Below, piece by piece: positions 44,962 to 53,831 of a stretch of 64,000 nt of DNA. Below the pieces are notes generated by a model that saw only the letters and a program-made list of their open reading frames with translations, did no database searches and was not told where the DNA came from. Positions within the stretch are counted from its first letter, which is position 1; each line of letters opens with the position of its first letter. This stretch comes from Marinobacter daqiaonensis (GTDB lineage: Bacteria; Pseudomonadota; Gammaproteobacteria; Pseudomonadales; Oleiphilaceae): NCBI RefSeq assembly GCF_900115285.1, contig NZ_FOYW01000001.1:2019272-2083271 (forward strand), written 5' to 3'. The position numbers were made by a program, and so were the translations under genes.

Positions 44962-46170
44962 GTGGATATTTCATCAGCTGTACATACCCTGACCGACAGT
45001 GCGAATACCCTTTTCCTCCTGATCGGCGCCGTCATGGTACTCGCCATGCACGCCGGCTTTGCCTTTTTGGAAGTTGGTACTGTCCGCCACAAGAATCAGG
45101 TCAACGCTCTGGTAAAAATCATTACCGATTTCGGCATTTCCGCCATCGCCTACTTTTTCATAGGCTACTACATCGCCTATGGCAGCCACTTTTTCGGCAG
45201 CGCTGAAACCCTGACCCAGAATCAGGGCTACGAGCTGGTGAAGTTCTTTTTCCTGCTCACCTTTGCCGCCGCCATACCGGCCATCGTATCAGGGGGGATC
45301 GCCGAGCGGGCCCGGTTCTATCCGATGCTGATTGCTTCCGGCCTCGTCGTGGCCGTGCTGTACCCCTTCTTCGAGGGTCTTGTCTGGAACGGCAATTTCG
45401 GTTTCCAGGCCTGGCTCGAGAATAGCTTTGGCGCCCCTTTCCATGACTTCGCCGGATCCGTCGTGGTTCACGGTGTCGGCGGATGGATCGCCCTCGGCGC
45501 AGTATTGTTGCTGGGCGCCCGCAACGGCCGCTACCGCAATGGCCGGGTCGTCGCGTTTGCGCCCTCCAATATCCCGTTCCTGGCCCTCGGTGCCTGGATT
45601 CTCACCGTAGGCTGGTTCGGCTTCAACGTGATGTCGGCCCAGACCCTGACCGGCATCAGCGGCCTGGTGGCGGTCAACAGCCTTATGGCCATGGTTGGCG
45701 GCACCATCGTGGCGATGCTGGTTGGCCGCAAGGACCCGGGCTTCATCCACAACGGACCCTTGGCCGGGCTGGTGGCGGTGTGCGCCGGCTCGGACCTGAT
45801 GCACCCCATCGGGGCACTGGTTACCGGCGGCATCGCCGGGGCCATCTTTGTCTACCTGTTCGAGTGGGCCCAGAATCGCATCGAGCGACTGGACGACGTG
45901 CTCGGCGTCTGGCCGCTGCACGGTGTCTGCGGGCTCTGGGGCGGTGTCGCCGCGGGAATCTTCGGCCAGACCGGTCTCGGTGGGCTCGGTGGTGTCAGCT
46001 TCGCATCCCAGTTACTGGGCTCGCTTGCGGGCATGCTGATCGCCTTCATCGGCGGCCTGGTCATCTACGGGCTGGTTCGCCAGGTGTCTGGTCTGAGGCT
46101 GACCCAGGAGGAGGAGTTCGAAGGTGCCGATATCAGCATTCACCGAATTGGGGCCACCTCCTTCGAGTAA
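44962..46170 (+). CDS. amt: ammonium transporter (Amt/MEP/Rh family)
   Basis: The 402-residue inner-membrane channel has eleven predicted membrane segments and typical Amt stretches: AFLEVGTVRHKNQVNAL, VSGGIAERARFYPML, DFAGSVVVHGVGG (with the pore histidine), and WPLHGVCGLWGG (second pore histidine). I chose the GTG at 44962 because the protein then begins VDISSAVHTLTDSANTLF, matching other Amt N-termini. The frame extends upstream without an ATG in the conserved part, and the putative sigma-54 promoter would lie inside any longer coding region. No GlnK gene is adjacent. Confidence 0.9.
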   Translation: MDISSAVHTLTDSANTLFLLIGAVMVLAMHAGFAFLEVGTVRHKNQVNALVKIITDFGISAIAYFFIGYYIAYGSHFFGSAETLTQNQGYELVKFFFLLTFAAAIPAIVSGGIAERARFYPMLIASGLVVAVLYPFFEGLVWNGNFGFQAWLENSFGAPFHDFAGSVVVHGVGGWIALGAVLLLGARNGRYRNGRVVAFAPSNIPFLALGAWILTVGWFGFNVMSAQTLTGISGLVAVNSLMAMVGGTIVAMLVGRKDPGFIHNGPLAGLVAVCAGSDLMHPIGALVTGGIAGAIFVYLFEWAQNRIERLDDVLGVWPLHGVCGLWGGVAAGIFGQTGLGGLGGVSFASQLLGSLAGMLIAFIGGLVIYGLVRQVSGLRLTQEEEFEGADISIHRIGATSFE

Positions 46171-46245
46171 ATGTCGGCGCGGGGAAGCCGTTGCCCGCCA
46201 TCGGGCGTATCATGACCGGAAACCTCAGTGTATAAGGACTCCACC

Positions 46246-46719
46246 ATGAACGCCCAGGCACTTTTCCAGGCCATGATTGAAGACTGTCAGCCGGGCTCGT
46301 TGCTGGCGGCGGGCCACCATGCCCGGGCAGCGGCGGAACGCTGGCACCAGTATCATCCCGATGCAACGGTCGAACTCCTGGAACCCACGTCCGGGGAGCT
46401 GACCGGTCATGGCGCCGTTCCCCACGACCTGGCCATCATCAGCGACACGCTGGAGGAACTGGACCCGCGACAGGGCAGCGTGTTGCTGGGCCAGCTGCGA
46501 AACCTCGGCAATCGTCAGATCGCCGCCCTGATAAGCAACAGCAGTGACTGGGCCTTCACTGACTTCATCGCCCTCGGCTTCGTGCGCCAGGGCGCCACCG
46601 GGCATGAGGAAGGCTTCACTCTCTATACCTACAACATCGACACTTACAACCGGAAACGGGACTGGAACAATCCACGGAACTGGGCCAACCCGGAGATGTG
46701 GGGCAAGGCGAGGTGGTAA
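46246..46719 (+). CDS. conserved small protein (DUF6231-like)
   Basis: The 157-residue product has no signal peptide or membrane segment. A Rossmann-like first half (SLLAAGHHARAAAERW, then DLAIISDTLEELDPRQGSVLLGQL) is followed by FTDFIALGFVR and an Asn/Trp/Tyr-rich C-terminus (NNPRNWANPEMWGKARW). It resembles a conserved gammaproteobacterial family of unknown function. The ATG at 46246 was chosen over a longer frame because it starts at the conserved part. It may be part of the amt transcript, as 75 bases separate the two. Confidence 0.75.
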   Translation: MNAQALFQAMIEDCQPGSLLAAGHHARAAAERWHQYHPDATVELLEPTSGELTGHGAVPHDLAIISDTLEELDPRQGSVLLGQLRNLGNRQIAALISNSSDWAFTDFIALGFVRQGATGHEEGFTLYTYNIDTYNRKRDWNNPRNWANPEMWGKARW

Positions 46720-46735
46720 CCGGCGGCTCCGGAGG

Positions 46736-47188
46736 TCAGGGCAGCGCCACCGCCTCGAACCGTGCCAGTTCACGACCCTGGTCGTCGAGCAGCTTGAGCA
46801 CCTTGCCCTGGAGGAAAACGCCGGCGGTGCTGGCGAAGGCCTCATAGAGCCGGCTTTCATAGGTGTCTTCGGGGCATGCCATACGGGTGCTGGCCATGGA
46901 ATCGAACAGCAGGTTCTCGCCCTGGACGGTGTACTCCCCCACAAACCGGTTGCAGCCACTGAAACCGTTCACCTTGCCGTCGTCCCGAAGAATCAAATGA
47001 GGTTCGCCGGGCTCCCCCGCCGGCACGGCCACCTCCTCACCACCGAGCGCCGTGAGTTTCCAGTAGGTGTTGGTCAATGGTGCGGTGGGGATGGCACCGC
47101 GCTGCGGCGATGGTCCGGATGCACAGGCCACCATCAGAAGGGCGAGACCCCAAACGATGCCTAGCCGGATAACCTTCATTCCTTTCAT
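46736..47188 (-). CDS. META-domain (HslJ-like) lipoprotein
   Basis: The 150-residue protein has a lipoprotein signal with lipobox MVAC (Cys near residue 18) and a META domain: TYWKLTALGGEEV, then GKVNGFSGCNRFVGEYTVQG and ARMACPED-like sequence. META proteins such as HslJ are envelope stress or antibiotic-resistance related, but the mechanism is unclear. The ATG at 47188 has a strong GGGAGG. Longer open frame to 47314 has no ribosome site. Confidence 0.86.
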   Translation of the reverse strand: MKGMKVIRLGIVWGLALLMVACASGPSPQRGAIPTAPLTNTYWKLTALGGEEVAVPAGEPGEPHLILRDDGKVNGFSGCNRFVGEYTVQGENLLFDSMASTRMACPEDTYESRLYEAFASTAGVFLQGKVLKLLDDQGRELARFEAVALP

Positions 47189-47439
47189 ATCGAACCTCCC
47201 TTGCATTGCTGACCTGGCCCGGATAGGGCACGGATTCGGAACCAAATTGCATGATACCAGCCCGGAGCGGATCCGGTATTTGCCAGCCAGAAAAAATACC
47301 CCCAAGTGAGACACGCATTCGGTTGCCGCCCCAGATCTGTCATGTGACTGAGCGTCCCAGGGACCTCAAAATGCCACCACACCGGGCCCGATCCGGTGTT
47401 AGACTCATACTATCCGAACCCCAGCAACAGGGAGCTTCT

Positions 47440-47841
47440 ATGACCTCAATCACTTCAAAACAGGCGCAAGAGGAACTGGACCGGGAAAGCAGTAATGTTG
47501 ATCAGGCGGATGTTGAAACGGTGCTGCAACGGCAGAAGAAGATCGAGGAGAAAGTCCGCAGCAGTGGCAGGCTGCGGCGCTTTTCCACCGATATCAAGCT
47601 GATGTTTTCACTGTTGCGGGACTACCTGAAGGGTAATTACCGCACGATTCCCTGGAAGTCGATCGCCGCCATCGCCGGTGCGCTGCTGTATGTGCTGAAC
47701 CCACTGGACCTGATTCCCGATGTGCTTGTGGGTGTCGGATTCATCGACGATGCCGGCGTGGTTGCCCTGTGCCTGGCGTGGGTCGAGGACGACCTGCACC
47801 GGTATGCAGCCTGGAAAGAACTGAAAGAGGAGGGGGCTTGA
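47440..47841 (+). CDS. YkvA-family protein (DUF1232)
   Basis: The 133-residue protein has a charged helical N-terminal half and the DUF1232 signature IAAIAGALLYVLNPLDLIPD followed by VGFIDDAGVVALCLAW, which includes one or two hydrophobic segments. The family is widespread and of unknown function. The ATG at 47440 follows AGGGAG. The upstream in-frame extension to 47251 has no conserved residues. Confidence 0.85.
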   Translation: MTSITSKQAQEELDRESSNVDQADVETVLQRQKKIEEKVRSSGRLRRFSTDIKLMFSLLRDYLKGNYRTIPWKSIAAIAGALLYVLNPLDLIPDVLVGVGFIDDAGVVALCLAWVEDDLHRYAAWKELKEEGA

Positions 47842-47923
47842 TGTGCATCAACGCTCCCGGGCTGATGTTTCGCTAGTCTTTCCTATGGTCACACGCCCCA
47901 ACCCGACAACCTGAAGGCTGCCA

Positions 47924-49168
47924 ATGGATTTTGACTACTCGGAGGAGGCTCGCCAGGTGCAGGACCTGATGCGGCGCTTCATGAAGAAGCATGTCCTGCC
48001 CCGTAACAGTGACTGGCTGAATACCGCCGAATCCGGCCGCTACCCGCTGGATATTGTCGAGCCCCTGAAAGCCCAGGCAAGGGAGGACGGCCTGTGGAAC
48101 CTGTTCCTTCCGGAACTGCGGGAAAACGAGCCCGGCACCGCCATGACCAACCTGGACTATGCTCCCCTTGCGGAGATAATGGGGCGTCTGCCCTGGGCAG
48201 CTGAAGTCTTCAACTGCAGCGCACCGGACACCGGCAACATGGAGCTGCTGCACCGCTTTGCCACCCCCGAGCAGTACGAAACATGGCTGAAGCCGCAGCT
48301 GGACGGCACCATCCGTTCCTGCTTTGCCATGAGTGAGCCGGACGCGGCGTCCTCCGATGCCACTAACATCAGCACCACCATTCGCCGGGATGGCGACGAG
48401 TACGTGGTGGACGGCCGCAAGTGGTTCATTACCGGCGCCAACCATCCCAACTGCCGGTTTGCCATCGTGCTGGGTCGCTGCGACGACGTTCCCAATGATA
48501 ACCGCCATAGCCAGCATTCCATGGTGATTGTGCCCATGGACGCTCCCGGGCTGGAGGTGGTGCGTAATATCCCCATCATGCAGCATCACTCCCCGGAGGG
48601 GCATTGCGAGATCGCCTTCCGCCAGGTGCGGGTGCCGGCAGAGAATCTGCTGGGCAAACCCGGGGAAGGTTTCGCCATGGCCCAGGCCCGCCTGGGGCCG
48701 GGACGGGTACACCACTGCATGCGCACCATCGGTCAGTGCGAGCTGGCCCTGGAAATGATGACCGAGCGGGCCCTGGAAAGGCGCACCTTTGGCAAGTTCC
48801 TCAGCGAGTATGAGAACGTCAGGGACTGGATCGCCGAGTCCCGCCTGGAGATCGACCAGGCCCGGCTGCTGGTACTGCAGGCCGCCTGGAAAATGGACAC
48901 TTATGGCAACCAGGCCGCCCGGGTGGATGTCTCCGCCATCAAGCTGGTGGCTGCCCGCCTGCAGACCCGGGTGGTGGACCGGGCGATGCAGGTTTTCGGC
49001 GCCATGGGGCTCACCCCGGACACTCCCCTGGCCTACCTGTGGACCTGGGGGCGGGCATTGCGTTTCCTGGATGGCCCCGACGAGGTGCACCTGCGCACCG
49101 TGGCCCGGGCCGAACTGGAGCGCGCGAAAGAAAATCGCGGCTCCACGGCCGCCTACTACAACCTCTGA
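47924..49168 (+). CDS. acyl-CoA dehydrogenase
   Basis: The 414-residue flavoenzyme has the acyl-CoA dehydrogenase fold. It includes FAMSEPDAASSDATNI (FAD and substrate contacts), KWFITGANHPNCRF, LGPGRVHHCMRTIGQCELALEMM and the late QVFGAMGLTPDTPLAYLWTWGRALRFLDGPDEVH segment split over two exposed loops. It resembles the group often found beside acyl-CoA synthetases and used for branched or aromatic acyl-CoA. The ATG at 47924 starts MDFDYSEEARQVQD, typical for the family. It converges on the acetoacetyl-CoA synthetase gene. Confidence 0.9.
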   Translation: MDFDYSEEARQVQDLMRRFMKKHVLPRNSDWLNTAESGRYPLDIVEPLKAQAREDGLWNLFLPELRENEPGTAMTNLDYAPLAEIMGRLPWAAEVFNCSAPDTGNMELLHRFATPEQYETWLKPQLDGTIRSCFAMSEPDAASSDATNISTTIRRDGDEYVVDGRKWFITGANHPNCRFAIVLGRCDDVPNDNRHSQHSMVIVPMDAPGLEVVRNIPIMQHHSPEGHCEIAFRQVRVPAENLLGKPGEGFAMAQARLGPGRVHHCMRTIGQCELALEMMTERALERRTFGKFLSEYENVRDWIAESRLEIDQARLLVLQAAWKMDTYGNQAARVDVSAIKLVAARLQTRVVDRAMQVFGAMGLTPDTPLAYLWTWGRALRFLDGPDEVHLRTVARAELERAKENRGSTAAYYNL

Positions 49169-49226
49169 AATCCGTTTTCGGATGGGGCATCGGCTCGCTC
49201 TTCGCGAGCCTTGCCCCACCCGCCCT

Positions 49227-51209
49227 TCAGGATTCGGGTGCGGTTCCTCTTTCCTCCGCAAAGCGGATATAGATATCCAGGCTGTCCGGATTGGCCATGG
49301 CATCCGGACTCGCCACCTGTGACAGGGGCTTGCCCAGCAGCAGCTTGCGGATGGGCAGTTCCATTTTCTTGCCGGTGAGAGTGTAGGGGATCTCCTTCAC
49401 CTCGATAATCTCGTTGGGTACATGGCGGGCGGAAAGGTTGTCGCGAATCGCCGACCGGATACGCCCCCTGAGATGGTCATTGAGTTCGGCACCCTCACGG
49501 AGCACCACGAACAGGGGCATGTAGGATTCCCGCCCGAGGTATTCCAGGTCCACAACCAGGGAGTCCATCACCTCCGGAATTTCTTCCACCACCCGGTAGA
49601 TCTCGCCGGTGCCCATGCGCACACCCTGGCGATTGATGGTGGTGTCAGAGCGGCCGTAGATGACCGCTCCACCACGGGGGGTGATGCGGATCCAGTCGCC
49701 GTGACGCCAGATACCCGGGTAGGTGTCGAAATAACTGTCATGATAGCGCTGTCCGCCCTCGTCGCCCCAGAAATAGAGGGGCATGGAGGGCATCGGCTTG
49801 GTGACCACCAGCTCGCCGACCTCGTCCTCCAGGGCATTGCCGTCCTCGTCAAAGGCATACACCGCGGTGCCCAGGGTCCGGCACTGCATCTCGCCGGCGT
49901 AGACCGGGAGAATGGGGTTGCAGCCCACATAGAAGGCCGCCACATCGGTGCCGCCGCTGATGGGCGCCACCAGAACATGCTCGCCCAGCTCATTCATGAT
50001 CCACCGGTAACCCTCCTCCGGCAGCGGCGAGCCAGTCGATCCAACGGAATGGATGGCGCCGAGGTCCGCATAATCCCCTGGATGGATCCCTGCCTTCTTG
50101 CAATTGAGGAAGTAGGCTGCCCCCGCTCCGAAGAAGGTCACCCCGGCCTCGCCGGCAAACCGCCACAGGGTGCCCAGGTCCGGGTAACCGGGATTGCCAT
50201 CGTAGATACAGATGGTACTGCCCAGCAGCAGCCCGCCGATCTGGGCGTTCCACATGATCCAGCCAGTGGTGGTGAACCAGAGGTAGCGGTCGTGAGGCTG
50301 CAGGTCCATGTGCAGACCCTGGCCCTGGAGCCCCTCCAGCAGCGCGCCACCGTGGCTGTGAACAATGGGCTTGGGCATGCCCGTGGTGCCGGAGGAATAG
50401 ACAACCCAGAGGGGATGGTCAAAAGGCACCTGTTCAAAATGCATGGGAACGTCGTGGAACAGCATGTCATTCCATGGAACGCTGCCCTCCAGGGAAGCGT
50501 CCGGGTCCAGGTAAGGCAGCAGTATCACGTGCTCCAGGGTGGGCAGTTCCTCCTTCAGCTGTCGCACCACCTCCAGGCGATTGAAATCCTTGCCGCCGTA
50601 CCGATAGCCATCCACCGCGATAAGCACCTTGGGCCCGATCTGGCGGAAGCGGTCGATGACGCTGCGGGTGCCCATGTCCGGCGAACAGCTGGACCAGATG
50701 GCGCCAATGCTGGCGCAGGCATAGAACGCCACCGGGGCTTCCTCGATGTTGGGCAGATAGGCCACCACCCGGTCGCCGGACTTCACCCCGATCTCCCGGA
50801 GACTGTGGGCCAGCGAGGACACCTGGGTTTTCATGTCCCCCCAGGACAGCTCCTGCAGGGGCCGGATCTCGGAACGGGAAATGACCGCCGGCCGCCCCGG
50901 CTCATCCTCGTGGAAGCGCAGGGCCTGCTCGATCATATTGAGACGCGCCCCCTCGAACCACTTGGCACCAGGCATGCGGTAACTGTCCAGAACCCGCTCG
51001 TAGGGAACCGAATGGGGAATGTCGAAATATTTCCAGAACTCCCCCCAGAAATCTTCCGGACTGTCCACGGACCACTGCCAGAGCTGATGATAACCATCGA
51101 ATTCAAGACCGCGGTAGCGCATCAGCCACTGCATGAAGTCGTGCATCCGGCTGTTCTCGATCCGTTCTCTGTCCGGGGTCCAGAGTAGCTCTGGCGTCTG
51201 GTCTGTCAT
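49227..51209 (-). CDS. aacS: acetoacetyl-CoA synthetase (acetoacetate-CoA ligase)
   Basis: The 660-residue AMP-forming ligase activates acetoacetate, feeding ketone bodies or leucine breakdown products into acetyl-CoA. It shows the ACS-type N-terminal domain (WQWSVDSPEDFWGEFWKYF), the P-loop VVYSSGTTGMPKPIVHSHGG with the proline typical of AacS, and FGAGAAYFLNCKKAGIHPG. The length matches the family (about 650). The ATG at 51209 has AGGAG upstream; the frame stays open to 51341 without conservation. It is divergent from the Liv-type importer, with a cluster of TCAAC/GTTGA motifs between. Confidence 0.92.
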   Translation of the reverse strand: MTDQTPELLWTPDRERIENSRMHDFMQWLMRYRGLEFDGYHQLWQWSVDSPEDFWGEFWKYFDIPHSVPYERVLDSYRMPGAKWFEGARLNMIEQALRFHEDEPGRPAVISRSEIRPLQELSWGDMKTQVSSLAHSLREIGVKSGDRVVAYLPNIEEAPVAFYACASIGAIWSSCSPDMGTRSVIDRFRQIGPKVLIAVDGYRYGGKDFNRLEVVRQLKEELPTLEHVILLPYLDPDASLEGSVPWNDMLFHDVPMHFEQVPFDHPLWVVYSSGTTGMPKPIVHSHGGALLEGLQGQGLHMDLQPHDRYLWFTTTGWIMWNAQIGGLLLGSTICIYDGNPGYPDLGTLWRFAGEAGVTFFGAGAAYFLNCKKAGIHPGDYADLGAIHSVGSTGSPLPEEGYRWIMNELGEHVLVAPISGGTDVAAFYVGCNPILPVYAGEMQCRTLGTAVYAFDEDGNALEDEVGELVVTKPMPSMPLYFWGDEGGQRYHDSYFDTYPGIWRHGDWIRITPRGGAVIYGRSDTTINRQGVRMGTGEIYRVVEEIPEVMDSLVVDLEYLGRESYMPLFVVLREGAELNDHLRGRIRSAIRDNLSARHVPNEIIEVKEIPYTLTGKKMELPIRKLLLGKPLSQVASPDAMANPDSLDIYIRFAEERGTAPES

Positions 51210-51337
51210 GGTGTGCTCCTGTCTTATTGTAGGTGTTCGGGGGTTCATGTCGGCATCTTCATGTCCGGCCTTGCCGGCCAACCTCGCAGCCCGTGCAAAT
51301 CTGCGGATTCGGGCTACAGTAAAAATCGGGTAAATCC

Positions 51338-51384
51338 TCAACTTTCTGTTGAAGTGGTTGATTTAATCAACTATACCTGTCAAC
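51338..51384. promoter_or_regulatory. cluster of TCAAC/GTTGA half-sites between aacS and the Liv operon
   Basis: TCAAC or its complement occurs at 51338, 51348, 51357, 51367 and 51380. The central pair forms the perfect palindrome GTTGATTTAATCAAC (51357-51371). The first pair forms a second inverted repeat, TCAAC-N5-GTTGA. This looks like a regulator-binding array in the 349-bp divergent gap. The rest of the gap (51385-51558) is AT-rich with no gene. Confidence 0.55.
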
Positions 51385-51558
51385 TGTCAGGCTGACCCTA
51401 ACAGCCTGAAAAGGACGAATTTTGAAATTCATTTTCATAGGGAAAAATAATGGTTCACGACATTGAATAGAACAAGCGCTCGCTATACAGTTTGAAACTC
51501 TATCGAACAATTACAAAAAGTCCACTGCCATGGTGGTAGTGGTAAGCAGGAGAACATC

Positions 51559-52815
51559 ATGACAAGAAAGAACAAGACCGGTGTCTTTACCGGCACCATG
51601 ATTGGCCTGACCATGGCCATTTCCTCAGTCACCTACGCTGACAACCATCCGATCCGGATTTCCTACATCGAGCCGCTGTCCGGGCCCTTCGCCAACGTTG
51701 GCGACGCAGGCCTGAAGCACTTCCGCTTCACCGCCGAACAGATCAACAAGGAAGGCGGCATCCTTGGCCGCAACGTCGAAATCGTGGCCATGGACAACAA
51801 GCAGAGCCCGTCCGAGTCCGTGCAGCTGATCCAGCGTTCCGTTGACCAGGGCATCAATTTCGTCACCCAGGGCAACGGCTCCAATGTGGCCGGCGCCATG
51901 GTCGAAGCGGTGGACCGTAACAACCGCCGCAACGCCGACAACAAGGTGCTGTACCTGAACTACGCCGCCGTTGACCCGGCCCTGACCAACGAGCGCTGCA
52001 GCTTCTACCACTTCCGGTTCGATGCCAACAGTGCGATCAAGCTGGAAGCCCTGGCCAACTACATGAAGGACCAGGAGGAGATCAATAAGCTCTTCCTGAT
52101 CAACCAGGACTACTCCCACGGTCAATTCATTTCCAACCACATGAAGACCCTGATCGACGAGAAAGACATGGACGTTGAAGTGGTGGGCGACGTGCTCCAC
52201 CCGATCGCCCAGGTCCGTGACTTCGCCCCCTATGTAGCCAGAATCCAGCAGTCCGGCGCGGACACTGTGGTCACCGGCAACTGGGGTAATGACCTGTCGT
52301 TGCTGGTTCGGGCGATTGACAGCGCTGGCCTCGACGTCGACATCTACACCTACTATGGCGGCGGCCTGGGTACTCCAGCGGCGATAGGAGCCCGCGGTGA
52401 AGACAAGGTCTACCAGGTCACCGAATGGCATGCCGACGTGAACGTTGACGAAGGTCTGGAGGAATACGAGCAGTGGTTCGTCGACTTCAAGGAACGCTAC
52501 CCGGAAATCGACTGGTACTACCATCGTGTCTACAACCAGATGTACATGCTCAAGGATGCCATCGAGCAGGTCGGTAATGCCGAAGACGTGGACGCCATTG
52601 CCTATGCACTGGAAGGCATGCAGTTCGAGTCCCCGACCGGCACGGTCACCATGCGCGCCAAGGACCACCAGGCCCTGCAGCCCCTGTACATCTCCGTCAT
52701 GGACGCTGACGCCAAGTATGACGCCGACAACTCCGGCGTAGGGTTCCGTACCGTTGCCAACATTCCCGTTGAGCAGGCCACGGACGAGACCAGCTGCAAC
52801 ATGAAACGCCCATAA
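51559..52815 (+). CDS. Liv-type ABC transporter substrate-binding protein
   Basis: This 418-residue periplasmic type-1 binding protein (Leu/Ile/Val-binding family) has a signal peptide ending TYA at about residue 27. Family features include YIEPLSGPFANVG, AEQINKEGGILGRNVEIVAMDNKQSP and the hinge-region GADTVVTGNWGND. The ligand cannot be read from sequence; homologues bind amino acids, urea, or small aromatic or aliphatic acids. A hairpin follows (52828-52852), and permease and ATPase genes continue downstream. The strong GGAG ribosome site fits a highly expressed binding protein. Confidence 0.9.
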   Translation: MTRKNKTGVFTGTMIGLTMAISSVTYADNHPIRISYIEPLSGPFANVGDAGLKHFRFTAEQINKEGGILGRNVEIVAMDNKQSPSESVQLIQRSVDQGINFVTQGNGSNVAGAMVEAVDRNNRRNADNKVLYLNYAAVDPALTNERCSFYHFRFDANSAIKLEALANYMKDQEEINKLFLINQDYSHGQFISNHMKTLIDEKDMDVEVVGDVLHPIAQVRDFAPYVARIQQSGADTVVTGNWGNDLSLLVRAIDSAGLDVDIYTYYGGGLGTPAAIGARGEDKVYQVTEWHADVNVDEGLEEYEQWFVDFKERYPEIDWYYHRVYNQMYMLKDAIEQVGNAEDVDAIAYALEGMQFESPTGTVTMRAKDHQALQPLYISVMDADAKYDADNSGVGFRTVANIPVEQATDETSCNMKRP

Positions 52816-52827
52816 CCCCGAGCGATA

Positions 52828-52852
52828 CTCCGGTGGCGCAATGCCACCGGAG
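52828..52852 (+). terminator. intra-operon hairpin after the binding-protein gene
   Basis: CTCCGGTGGC (52828-52837) and GCCACCGGAG (52843-52852) form a perfect 10-bp stem with loop GCAAT, 13 bases after the stop. It has no T tract. It probably stabilises the upstream message or partly attenuates the permease genes. Confidence 0.7.
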
Positions 52853-52886
52853 CCTTCCAGAACAATAACCAGGAATTGGTCTCACC

Positions 52887-53831
52887 ATGCTCGAAACCAT
52901 CGCATATTCCATACTGAATGGCGTGCTCTATGGCACGCTGCTGTTCATGATGTCCAGCGGCCTGACGCTCATTTTCGGGATGATGGGTGTCCTGAACTTC
53001 GCCCACGCCAGTTTCTATATGCTGGGCGCCTACTTTGCCTACACCCTTGGCCAGGCTACCGGCTTCTGGGTTGCTCTGTTCATCGCCCCCATACTGGTAG
53101 GGTCCGTTGGAGCCATAGTTGAACGATACGGCCTGCGCCGCGTGCACCAGTTCGGGCACGTGCCGGAACTCCTTTTCACGTTCGGCCTGGCCTATGTGAT
53201 CGAGGAGCTGGTTGCGCTGTTCTGGGGAACCGTTCCGGTACCCTACAAGATGCCTGACGCACTGAACTTCACCGCATTCAATCTGTTCGGCCTTGATTAC
53301 TCCATGTTCAAGGTCTTCATCCTGTTGGTGGCGGTCGCCATGTTCGTGGGCCTTTGGGTCTTGCTCAAAAAGACCCGTGCCGGCCTGGTCATTCAAGGCT
53401 CCCTGTCCCGCCCGGACATGGTTGGCGCCCTGGGACATAACGTGCCCCGCGTTTTCATGTTGGTGTTTGCCTTTGGTTGCGCCCTGGCCGGCCTCGGTGG
53501 CGTGGTCGGTGGTATCCAGTTTGTCACGGACCCTGGCATGGCATTCATGATGGGCCCAATCGTCTTCGTGGTGGTGGTACTCGGCGGCCTGGGTTCCGTA
53601 CCTGGAGCACTGGTGGCCTCGCTCATCATCGGCATCCTGCAAACCTTCTTCCTGTCGGTCAATTTCTCCCTGGCGGAGACCATCGGCACCCTGGGTATTG
53701 AGGATTCCGGCTTTTTCGGCGTCCTGTGGCATATGGAGGCAACCCGTATCGCACCGGTTCTGCCGTTCCTGCTGCTGGTCCTGACGCTGATCTTCAGACC
53801 CCGCGGACTGTTCGGGAAGCGTGAAGCATGA
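52887..53831 (+). CDS. Liv-type ABC transporter permease (LivH-like)
   Basis: The 314-residue inner-membrane permease has about eight membrane segments. It carries the LivH signatures GLTLIFGMMGVLNFAHASFYMLGAY, YGLRRV and FVVVVLGGLGSVPGALVASL. It is the second gene of the importer operon and overlaps the next permease gene by 4 bases (ATGA). It forms the membrane channel with the LivM-like protein. Confidence 0.92.
   Translation: MLETIAYSILNGVLYGTLLFMMSSGLTLIFGMMGVLNFAHASFYMLGAYFAYTLGQATGFWVALFIAPILVGSVGAIVERYGLRRVHQFGHVPELLFTFGLAYVIEELVALFWGTVPVPYKMPDALNFTAFNLFGLDYSMFKVFILLVAVAMFVGLWVLLKKTRAGLVIQGSLSRPDMVGALGHNVPRVFMLVFAFGCALAGLGGVVGGIQFVTDPGMAFMMGPIVFVVVVLGGLGSVPGALVASLIIGILQTFFLSVNFSLAETIGTLGIEDSGFFGVLWHMEATRIAPVLPFLLLVLTLIFRPRGLFGKREA

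Noticed and set aside
49422..51188. Long plus-strand frame (588 codons) opposite aacS
   Set aside because: It mirrors the aacS codons, shows His/Pro/Gly-rich low-complexity composition, and has no recognisable motif.
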